Assembly: GCA_027013145.1 (NCBI GenBank)
Contig: JALUXX010000011.1
Coordinates: 124,001-188,000, forward strand
Reading direction: 5' to 3'
DNA length: 64,000 nucleotides
DNA from: Gammaproteobacteria bacterium
GTDB taxonomy: Bacteria > Pseudomonadota > Gammaproteobacteria > 21-64-14
The position numbers and the translations under genes were made by a program. Below, in pieces: positions 7,979 through 14,463 of this stretch. The notes below the pieces were generated by a model. The model was not told the origin of the DNA, did not search any database, and saw only the letters and a list, made by a program, of their open reading frames with translations. Within the stretch, counting starts at the first letter, position 1. Every line of letters starts with the position of its first letter.

Positions 7979-8401
7979 ATGGCCGATATCGAATTCGCGA
8001 CCCCTAGGGAGGCCGAGCAGGCCTTCTATGATGCCTTCGAGCACGCCGATCTGCGCGCGATGATGGCGGTCTGGGCCGAGTCCGACAGCGTCGTCTGCAT
8101 CCACCCCCTCGGCGCACGGCTGCGCGGGCGGGCGGCCGTCGAGGCCGGCTGGAAGGACCTCTTCGGCGGCGGGCCGCGGCTGCAGTTCAGCCTCACCGAG
8201 GCACTCTACACGCAGGACGCCCTGCTTGCCGTACACCTCCTTCAGGAGAACATCCGCATCGCGGGCGAACGGGCCCTGCGACCTCCGGTCGTGACCACCA
8301 ATATCTATCAGCTCACCGATCGCGGATGGCGCATGATCCTCCACCACGCCTCACCCGCCGCGCGCCCCGCCGAAGCGCCGCTCCCCACGACCCTGCATTG
8401 A
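7979..8401 (+). CDS. SnoaL/NTF2-like fold protein (DUF4440 type)
   Basis: The 140-residue soluble protein fits the NTF2-like alpha+beta fold. It has an N-terminal helix pair with EAEQAFYDAFEHADLRAMMAVWAESDSVVCIHPLG, then strands ending TNIYQLTDRGWRMILHHAS. The VWA..D..VCIHP pattern is typical of the nuclear-transport-factor-2-like/DUF4440 group, whose members range from small hydrolases or isomerases to binding proteins. No specific activity can be assigned. It faces away from the pfkB-like gene, sharing a short divergent intergenic region. Confidence 0.8.
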   Translation: MADIEFATPREAEQAFYDAFEHADLRAMMAVWAESDSVVCIHPLGARLRGRAAVEAGWKDLFGGGPRLQFSLTEALYTQDALLAVHLLQENIRIAGERALRPPVVTTNIYQLTDRGWRMILHHASPAARPAEAPLPTTLH

Positions 8402-8517
8402 GCGCAGCAATCCGCACCCGCGCGTTGCCGACCGCATCGCTTCGCGGCGGCATACGGCACTGCGCAGGTGCGCCCGCCCGTGGCCGGCGAGGGCGCCGAT
8501 CCACTGCATTTTTCGGC

Positions 8518-8545
8518 TTTACGTGCACGGTACATGTGCTATCTT
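8518..8545 (+). promoter_or_regulatory. Probable promoter of the tailed HU gene
   Basis: TTTACG and TATCTT are separated by 16 bases, about 45 bases before the start codon. The spacer contains a partly symmetric GTGCACGGTACATGTGC that could be an operator. The AAAGGAG ribosome site follows. Confidence 0.5.
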
Positions 8546-8591
8546 TATGGCGCCTGTTCTGCCCACCATGACCTGATAAAGGAGTGTGTCA

Positions 8592-8945
8592 ATGGCCGCG
8601 AAGAAGAAGTCCGCCGCTCGAAGCACGAAGAGGGCCGCAGCCCCGAAGAAGCCCGCCACCAAGACCGAAGTCTTTTCCTACCTTTCCGATCGCACCGGCC
8701 TGACGAAGAAAGACGTGGGCTCGGTGTTCGATGCCATGTCGACGATGATCAAGCGCGATCTCAAGAAGGGCCCCGGGGTGTTCACCGTTCCCGGCCTGAT
8801 GAAGATCAAGGTCGTGCGCAAGCCTGCGACCAAGGCGCGCAAGGGCATCAATCCGTTCACCGGGGAAGAGACCGTATTCAAGGCGAAGCCGGCGCGCAAC
8901 GTCGTGAAGATTCAGCCCCTGAAGAACCTCAAGGACATGGTGTAG
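8592..8945 (+). CDS. HU/IHF-family DNA-binding protein with lysine/alanine-rich N-terminal tail
   Basis: The 117-residue protein has about 24 residues of basic low-complexity tail (AAKKKSAARSTKRAAAPKKPATK). An HU-like core follows (TKTEVFSYLSDRTGLTKKDVGSVFDAMSTMIKRDLKKG), with the arm region shortened and modified (ARKGINPFTGEETVFKAKPARNVVKI). HU proteins bend and compact DNA; the tail recalls eukaryotic histone H1 tails and probably adds nonspecific DNA contacts. ATG was chosen over the in-frame GTG two codons earlier because AAAGGAG is spaced correctly from it. Confidence 0.88.
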   Translation: MAAKKKSAARSTKRAAAPKKPATKTEVFSYLSDRTGLTKKDVGSVFDAMSTMIKRDLKKGPGVFTVPGLMKIKVVRKPATKARKGINPFTGEETVFKAKPARNVVKIQPLKNLKDMV

Positions 8946-8988
8946 GGCGTCTGCGCCCCGCCTCGGCGCACGGACGCGCGCATGGGCT

Positions 8989-9018
8989 CCGGGCGGGCGC
9001 GGCGGATCGCCCGCCCGG
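8989..9018. terminator. Strong hairpin between the HU gene and the convergent VOC gene
   Basis: CCGGGCGGGCG and CGCCCGCCCGG form an 11-bp perfect stem with an 8-base loop, about 45 bases after the HU stop codon. There is no T-run on either side, so it may act as an RNA 3'-end stabiliser or a weak terminator for both convergent genes. Confidence 0.4.
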
Positions 9019-9060
9019 CGGCCTGGCAACCGACTCCGCAACGGCGAAGAACTCCACCCC

Positions 9061-9477
9061 TCAAGGCGCCAGCGGCTGCCCGTAACTGAACTCCACCGCA
9101 CGACCGTCCGGATCGCGCACGCCGCAGTAGTATCCGACCGGATACGGCTCATCCCTCGGCGCCCACAGCAGGATCCCCGCGGCCGCCGCGCGCGCGGCGA
9201 GTGCGTCGACCGCCTCGCGGCTCGCGAGGGCGAAGCCGAGGTGGCTGAAGTCGTGTTCCGGCTGCGGCGCGGGCCGCCCGCCGGCGATCAGCACGAGGAC
9301 GAACGCGGGGGTCGCGTCCGCACCCGCAAGCCACACCACGCGCGTGCCGTCACCGTCGCGCGCGTGGACCACCCTCAAGCCGCACCAATCGCGATAGAAG
9401 TCGCAAACCGCGTCCACGTCCCCCGTGTGCAGCGCCAGATGGGTCCATACCGGGTCGCCCGTCCGTCGTCGATTCAT
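9061..9477 (-). CDS. VOC (glyoxalase/bleomycin-resistance fold) protein
   Basis: The 138-residue protein shows paired beta-alpha-beta-beta-beta modules typical of vicinal oxygen chelate enzymes. It starts at THLALHTGDVDAVCDFYRDWCGLRV and ends with VGYYCGVRDPDGRAVEFSYGQPL. Candidate metal ligands are the early His (THLALH), the central His (HDFSHLGFA) and the late Glu (VEF). The family includes lyases, dioxygenases and resistance proteins, and the substrate cannot be told here. It lies 12 bases from the TerB-like gene on the same strand. Confidence 0.85.
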   Translation of the reverse strand: MNRRRTGDPVWTHLALHTGDVDAVCDFYRDWCGLRVVHARDGDGTRVVWLAGADATPAFVLVLIAGGRPAPQPEHDFSHLGFALASREAVDALAARAAAAGILLWAPRDEPYPVGYYCGVRDPDGRAVEFSYGQPLAP

Positions 9478-9489
9478 GTTCCCACCGGG

Positions 9490-9960
9490 TCAGCCGGTCG
9501 ACGGACCCCGGGCCCGCTCCTGCGCGGCGAGCTTGGCGCGGATGAACGCCGTGTGCGGAACGTGCAGGAGATCGGCGACCTTGCGTACGAGGTGCTCTTC
9601 GTACTTGTCGATGCGCGCGTCGGCGAAGGCCACCTCCCACATCAGCCGTACCACCTGTTCCTTCTGGCCGGCGGAGAAATGCTCGTTGATGAGGTGGGTG
9701 AATTCGTGCAGGGAGACCGAATCGCGCGCCGCCCGCTCGCCGAGCGCGACCAGTTCGGCGGTCTCGCGGTCGGAGAGATCGAAGGTGCGCTTGAGCAGTT
9801 GCGCCGCCTCCTCTCGCTCGGCCTCGGCGACGGAGAAGTCGGCGCGCGCCATCTCCATGAGCAGCGCGGCGGTGGCCAGCCGCACACCGCGATCACCGTC
9901 GGGATCGTCGTGCGTCGCACGCACCCGCTCCTCGAAGAATCTGTGCAATGCCTGGAACAT
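9490..9960 (-). CDS. TerB-like (tellurite-resistance fold) protein
   Basis: The 156-residue all-helical soluble protein matches the TerB/DjlA-N domain. Its helices include ATAALLMEMARADFSVAEAEREEAAQLL and LMWEVAFADARIDKYEEHLVRKVADLL, the two acidic helix pairs (ADFS..E and ADARID..E) that bind metal in TerB. A role in stress or metal response is plausible, but no other ter genes are nearby. I chose the ATG of MFQALHRFFEERV; the longer ORF is not supported. The VOC gene follows closely downstream. Confidence 0.8.
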   Translation of the reverse strand: MFQALHRFFEERVRATHDDPDGDRGVRLATAALLMEMARADFSVAEAEREEAAQLLKRTFDLSDRETAELVALGERAARDSVSLHEFTHLINEHFSAGQKEQVVRLMWEVAFADARIDKYEEHLVRKVADLLHVPHTAFIRAKLAAQERARGPSTG

Positions 9961-10063
9961 CGACGCGACCGGTCGTGGGGGGTAAGGTATCGGCGTGCAC
10001 CCATTATAGGATGCCCGCCGCGCCGCGGCGACCGGATCGGGCCGGCGGCGGACGGATGCGGAA

Positions 10064-10705
10064 ATGAATGCGGATCGGTCCAGGACCGCCGTCGTCCTGA
10101 TCAGCGGCGGTGTCGAGAGTTCCACCCTGCTGCGGTGGGAGGGACGCACGCGCGCGGTCGTCGCGCTGTTCGTGGACTACGGACAGAAAGCGGCCGCCGC
10201 CGAACGCCGGGCGGTGGATGCGCAATGCCGGCGGGTCGGGTGCGAACCGGTGGCGCTCGATTTGCGCCGCGTCGGTGCGGCCTTTCAGGGCTCCGGCACC
10301 TGGCGGGCGCACGTGCCGCTCCCGCACCGGAACCTCGTCCTGCTCGCGCTCGGCCTGAGCTACGCCGAACGCATCGGCGCCGGGCGCGTGTGCCTGGCCC
10401 TCAACCGCGAGGACACGCACGCCTATCCGGCGGCCGGGGCCGCGTTTCTGCAACGGTTCCGGTCCATGGCCGCAACGCTCGCCGGGGACATCGCCGTCGC
10501 CGCGCCGTTCGTCGACCTCGACAAGTCCGCCGTCGCGCAGCTCGGGCGCGACCTCGGCGTGGACTTCGCCACGACCTACTCCTGTCTGCTCGGCCACCGG
10601 CGCCATTGCGGCGCGTGTCCGCAGTGCCGCCACCGGCGCGCCGCGCTCGCCCGCGCCGGAATCGGGGAACCCGCCGGCTTCTACCGCCGCGAGCCGCCGG
10701 GCTGA
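10064..10705 (+). CDS. QueC-like PP-loop protein (7-cyano-7-deazaguanine synthase family)
   Basis: QueC makes preQ0 from 7-carboxy-7-deazaguanine using ATP. The 213-residue protein has the PP-loop as SGGVESSTLL, with Glu where canonical QueC has Asp (SGGxDS). It also has PHRNLVLLALGLSYAERIGA, KSAVAQLGRDLGV and the C-terminal zinc knuckle TYSCLLGHRRHCGACPQCRHR with four cysteines. A true QueC or a specialised paralogue are both possible. No queD, queE or queF is in the window. An intrinsic terminator follows. Confidence 0.75.
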   Translation: MNADRSRTAVVLISGGVESSTLLRWEGRTRAVVALFVDYGQKAAAAERRAVDAQCRRVGCEPVALDLRRVGAAFQGSGTWRAHVPLPHRNLVLLALGLSYAERIGAGRVCLALNREDTHAYPAAGAAFLQRFRSMAATLAGDIAVAAPFVDLDKSAVAQLGRDLGVDFATTYSCLLGHRRHCGACPQCRHRRAALARAGIGEPAGFYRREPPG

Positions 10706-10763
10706 CGGCCACGCCGGGCGGCTGTGCGCGCCTGGACGCCCCCCGCGGAGGCGGGCCGGGGCG

Positions 10764-10791
10764 GACCGGAGGGCCCCATTCCGGTCTTTTT
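10764..10791 (+). terminator. Intrinsic terminator after the QueC-like gene
   Basis: GACCGGA and TCCGGTC form a 7-bp stem with a 9-base loop, followed directly by TTTTT. It lies about 60 bases past the stop codon. The rest of the 330-base gap before the PilZ gene holds no gene or convincing promoter that I can see. Confidence 0.7.
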
Positions 10792-11034
10792 CGACGAACT
10801 GTTAAAGGGATCGCGCAGCCGGCCGCTATCCCGATCGTTCACGGGGCCTTGCAGCCATGATCCGGCGGCCCCGGGGCACGGCCAGCCCGCGACGCCGGCC
10901 GGCGTCGCACAGGACCTCACCCGCACAGGAAGGCACCGAAACGCCGGTCGCGGCGCGCCCGCGAGCGGCGTTGCCGTACACGACGCGGCGCCCGGGCGAG
11001 GCCCGGTCCCGTGCCAACGCCTGGGGGGCGGACG

Positions 11035-11412
11035 ATGTTGAACGCACAAACCGAAAAACGCGCGCTGCCGAGGGCGGACGTGTCGATCGAGGTGGAACTG
11101 GAATGCGCCGGCGGGATCGTACGCGGCGGGCGCGCGCGCAACCTCAGCGCGGAAGGCGTGCTCGTCGAGCTCGGTCACCACGGCGGACCGCAAGCCGGTA
11201 CCGAGCTGCTCCTCACCTTCCGCATCCGCACCGGCGGCGAGCACCTCTCGCGGCGCGTGCGCGCGCGCGTCGTACGCCGCGACGGGGGCACGCTCGCCCT
11301 GGTCTTCACCGAGCGCGGCCTGGTCGCGAGCGCGGTCGTCGCCGACCTGTGTCACTACGAGAGCCGCGGTGCGGCGCGGTGCGGCTGCGGCGCGGGGGCG
11401 GTCGCCCCCTGA
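11035..11412 (+). CDS. PilZ-domain protein (putative c-di-GMP receptor)
   Basis: The 125-residue single-domain protein has RALPR (the RxxxR half of the PilZ motif) near residue 9 and NLSAEGVLVELG (the D/NxSxxG half) near residue 35. A beta-barrel-like segment ends RVVRRDGGTLALVFTE. These residues bind cyclic di-GMP in the family. The ATG of MLNAQTEKR follows GGGGGGCGGA and was preferred to an upstream ATG. A large GGDEF-EAL protein encoded about 3 kb away could control its ligand, though no direct link is shown. Confidence 0.83.
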   Translation: MLNAQTEKRALPRADVSIEVELECAGGIVRGGRARNLSAEGVLVELGHHGGPQAGTELLLTFRIRTGGEHLSRRVRARVVRRDGGTLALVFTERGLVASAVVADLCHYESRGAARCGCGAGAVAP

Positions 11413-11439
11413 GCGGGCGCGCCGCGCCCGCCGGGGACC

Positions 11440-12117
11440 CTATCCGGCTCCGGCGTTGCGGGCGACAAAGCCGCCCTTGGCGCGCAGCCAGCTCGCGAGC
11501 TTGGTCTCGAACTGCGGCGGAAGCGAGGCGGCGACGCTTGGGCGCGCGCGCAACGCCTCGCCCCAACGCCGCAGGCGCGGCCACTCACCGCCGGGCAGGG
11601 GCGTGCCCAGCAGGGCTTCGACGACCGCGAGGCGCTGGAAAAACGGGGCCAGTGCGGTATCCACCAGCGAGAACGCTGCACCATTGAACCACGGCAGGGC
11701 AACCTCCGGTTCGAGGCGATCGAGCAGCGTGCGCAGTTCCGCCGAACGTGCCTCGAAGGCGTCGGCGTCGGGCGCGGTCATCTGCCTGTAGCCGGCGGCG
11801 AGGAGCCCGGAACCGAACTCGATCCACGCCCGGTTGCGCGCGCGCTGCAGCGGATCGGCCGGATGCAGGGGGGGCGGGTGGGTCTCGTCCAGATACTCGT
11901 TGATCACCGCGGATTCGAACAGCACCTCCCCGTCCACCTGCAGGAGCGGCACCTTCCCCAACGGCGAGAGGCTCCGGAACCACTCCGGCGGGTCGTCGAG
12001 ATCGATATAGCGCAGCTCGTAGTCGACGCCCTTTTCGTTCAGCGTGATCACCGCGCGCTGAACGAAAGGACACAGCTCGAAGCTGACCAGGATCGGCTTT
12101 TGTACGGATGAGGTCAT
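11440..12117 (-). CDS. Glutathione S-transferase family protein (SspA-like)
   Basis: The 225-residue protein has a thioredoxin-like N-terminal domain (PILVSFELCPFVQRAVITLNEKGVDYELRYIDL, then GKVPLLQVDGEVLFESAVINEYLDE with the conserved Pro and ES). An all-helical C-terminal domain follows. The CPFVQR motif resembles CPYC-like or single-cysteine GSTs of the omega/lambda type, suggesting thiol transferase or glutathione-lyase chemistry. It is convergent with the PilZ gene and divergent from uvrD. The substrate is unknown. Confidence 0.87.
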   Translation of the reverse strand: MTSSVQKPILVSFELCPFVQRAVITLNEKGVDYELRYIDLDDPPEWFRSLSPLGKVPLLQVDGEVLFESAVINEYLDETHPPPLHPADPLQRARNRAWIEFGSGLLAAGYRQMTAPDADAFEARSAELRTLLDRLEPEVALPWFNGAAFSLVDTALAPFFQRLAVVEALLGTPLPGGEWPRLRRWGEALRARPSVAASLPPQFETKLASWLRAKGGFVARNAGAG

Positions 12118-12240
12118 GGCGGGCACCGGGTGCGCGGGGCAAGGGCGCACGGACCGGCGCCGGGGGCGGCGCATACGCATCGTGCGCGTACCGCCGCAGG
12201 ATACCACGATCGGCCCGCCGCCCGAGGCGCGCGCGGGATC

Positions 12241-12249
12241 TGTTAGAAT
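12241..12249 (+). promoter_or_regulatory. Extended -10 promoter element of uvrD
   Basis: TGTTAGAAT fits an extended -10 (TGn plus TAGAAT). It ends only eight bases before the uvrD ATG, so transcription would begin almost at the start codon. No -35 box or Shine-Dalgarno sequence is visible. Confidence 0.45.
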
Positions 12250-12257
12250 CGCCGTCC

Positions 12258-14438
12258 ATGGACGTCAGCCGTCTCCTCGATCCCCTGAACGACGCGCAGC
12301 GCGAGGCGGTGAGCGCACCGCCCGGTCACCTGCTGGTGCTCGCCGGCGCCGGCAGCGGCAAGACCCGGGTGCTGACCCACCGCATCGCCTGGCTGATCCA
12401 GGTCGAAGGCGCCTCGCCGTACGCGATCCTGGCCGTCACCTTCACCAACAAGGCCGCCGGGGAGATGCGCGGGCGTACCGCCGACCTCCTCGGCGCGCCC
12501 GTGGGCGGCATGTGGATCGGGACCTTCCACGGGCTCGCCCACCGCCTGCTGCGCGCGCACTGGGCCGAGGCCGGGCTGCCGCAGGCGTTCCAGATCCTCG
12601 ACGCCGAAGACCAGTACCGCCTGATCCGCCGCGTCCTCAAGGCGCTGGCCCTGGACGAGTCCCAGTGGCCGCCCAAGCAGGTGCAGTGGTTCATCAACGC
12701 GCGCAAGGACGAAGGCAAGCGCCCGCAGCAGATCGACGCCCGCGGCGATCCGCATCTCGGGCAGATGCTGCGCATCTACGAGGCCTACGAGCAGCACTGC
12801 CGCCGCGGGGGGCTGGTGGATTTCGCCGAACTCCTGCTGCGCTCGCACGAGCTGTTGCGGGGAAACCCGCAGGTACTGGAGCACTATCGCGCGCGCTTCC
12901 GTCACATCCTCGTCGACGAGTTTCAGGACACCAACGGCATTCAGTACGAATGGCTGCGCCAGCTGGCGGGCGCGAGCGCGCACGTGTTCATCGTCGGCGA
13001 CGACGACCAGTCGATCTACGGCTGGCGCGGGGCGCGCGTGGAGAACATCCAGCGCTTCCCGAAGGACTTTCCCGGTGCGCGCCTGGTGCGCCTGGAGCAG
13101 AACTACCGCTCGACCGCCACCATCCTCAACGCCGCCAACCGCCTCATCGCCCGCAACCAGGGCCGGATGGGCAAGAACCTGTGGACCCAGGGGGCGCAGG
13201 GCGAGCCGATCCTGCTCTACGCCGCCTTCAACGAGGTCGACGAGGCCCGCTTCGTGGTCGACCGGATCCGCGGCTGGACCGAGGAGGGGAACGCGCGCGG
13301 CGACGCGGCGATCCTCTACCGCTCCAACGCGCAGTCGCGGGCGTTCGAGGAGGCACTGCTCGCCGCGGGAATCCCGTACCGCGTCTACGGCGGGCTGCGC
13401 TTCTTCGAGCGCGCGGAGATCAAGGACGCGCTCGCCTACCTGCGCCTGATGGCCAACCGCGACGACGACGCCGGTTTCGAGCGCGTGGTCAACATGCCCA
13501 CGCGCGGGATCGGCGAGCGCACGCTCGCGGCCGTGCGCGAGGAGGCCCGCGCCGGGGGCGTCTCTCTCTGGCGCGCCGCCCATCGCGTGCTCGAAGGCGG
13601 CGCCCTGGGGGCGCGCGCCGCCAACGCCCTGCGCGGATTCCTGGTGCTGGTCGATCGGCTGGCGGAGGAGAGCGCGGGACTGGCCGTCCACGAATGTGTG
13701 GACCGCGCGATCACGGCCAGCGGCCTGCTCGAACATTTCCGCAACGACAAGGGCGAGAAGGCGCGCGCACGGGTCGAGAACCTTGAGGAGCTGGTCAGCG
13801 CCGCGCGCTACTTCGAGCCGCAGGCCGAGGACGAGACCGCGGCGGCCGACCCGCTGTCGGCCTTCCTCGCGCATGCCGCGCTCGAGGCGGGCGAGGGCCA
13901 GGCCGACCCCTCCGAGGACTGCGTGCAACTGATGACGCTGCACTCGGCCAAGGGGCTGGAGTTCCCGCTGGTGTTCCTGTGCGGCCTGGAGGAAGGGCTC
14001 TTCCCCCACCAGCGCTCGGTCGCGGAGACCGGGCGCCTGGAGGAGGAGCGGCGCCTGTGCTACGTCGGGATCACGCGCGCGCGCCGCAGGCTGTATCTCT
14101 CGTACGCCGAGAGCCGGCGGCTGCACGGCTCGGACACCTATTCGCGGCCCTCGCGCTTCATCGCCGAACTCCCGCCGGAGCTGATCGAGGAGGTCCGGCC
14201 GCGGGCCGGGCTGTCGCAGCCCCTGGCGACGCCCGCGCCGCGGCTGCGGCGGGGGACCGCAGGCGCCGATCCGGGGCACGGCCTGGCGCTGGGCCGGCGC
14301 GTGCGCCACGCCAAGTTCGGCGACGGCGTCGTGCTGCAGTACGAGGGCGACGGCGGACACGCGCGCGTGCAGGTCAACTTCGAGCGCGCCGGCAGCAAAT
14401 GGCTGGTCCTCGCCTACGCCAACCTGGAGATGTTGTAG
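12258..14438 (+). CDS. uvrD: DNA helicase II UvrD
   Basis: UvrD is a 3'-5' superfamily 1 helicase acting in nucleotide excision repair and mismatch repair. The 726-residue length and the start MDVSRLLDPLNDAQREAV match the family closely. Motifs seen include Walker A AGAGSGKT, VTFTNKAAGEM, FHGLAHRLLR, DEFQDTN (Walker B), GDDDQSIYGWRGA, LEQNYRS, LMTLHSAKGLEFPLVF and VGITRARRRLYLSYA. The C-terminal RVRHAKFGDGVVLQYEGDG is the UvrD/PcrA tail that contacts RNA polymerase in homologues. The upstream extension in the ORF track is a shadow. Confidence 0.96.
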   Translation: MDVSRLLDPLNDAQREAVSAPPGHLLVLAGAGSGKTRVLTHRIAWLIQVEGASPYAILAVTFTNKAAGEMRGRTADLLGAPVGGMWIGTFHGLAHRLLRAHWAEAGLPQAFQILDAEDQYRLIRRVLKALALDESQWPPKQVQWFINARKDEGKRPQQIDARGDPHLGQMLRIYEAYEQHCRRGGLVDFAELLLRSHELLRGNPQVLEHYRARFRHILVDEFQDTNGIQYEWLRQLAGASAHVFIVGDDDQSIYGWRGARVENIQRFPKDFPGARLVRLEQNYRSTATILNAANRLIARNQGRMGKNLWTQGAQGEPILLYAAFNEVDEARFVVDRIRGWTEEGNARGDAAILYRSNAQSRAFEEALLAAGIPYRVYGGLRFFERAEIKDALAYLRLMANRDDDAGFERVVNMPTRGIGERTLAAVREEARAGGVSLWRAAHRVLEGGALGARAANALRGFLVLVDRLAEESAGLAVHECVDRAITASGLLEHFRNDKGEKARARVENLEELVSAARYFEPQAEDETAAADPLSAFLAHAALEAGEGQADPSEDCVQLMTLHSAKGLEFPLVFLCGLEEGLFPHQRSVAETGRLEEERRLCYVGITRARRRLYLSYAESRRLHGSDTYSRPSRFIAELPPELIEEVRPRAGLSQPLATPAPRLRRGTAGADPGHGLALGRRVRHAKFGDGVVLQYEGDGGHARVQVNFERAGSKWLVLAYANLEML

Positions 14439-14463
14439 GGCCGCGGCGCGCGCTCCGGGCCGA

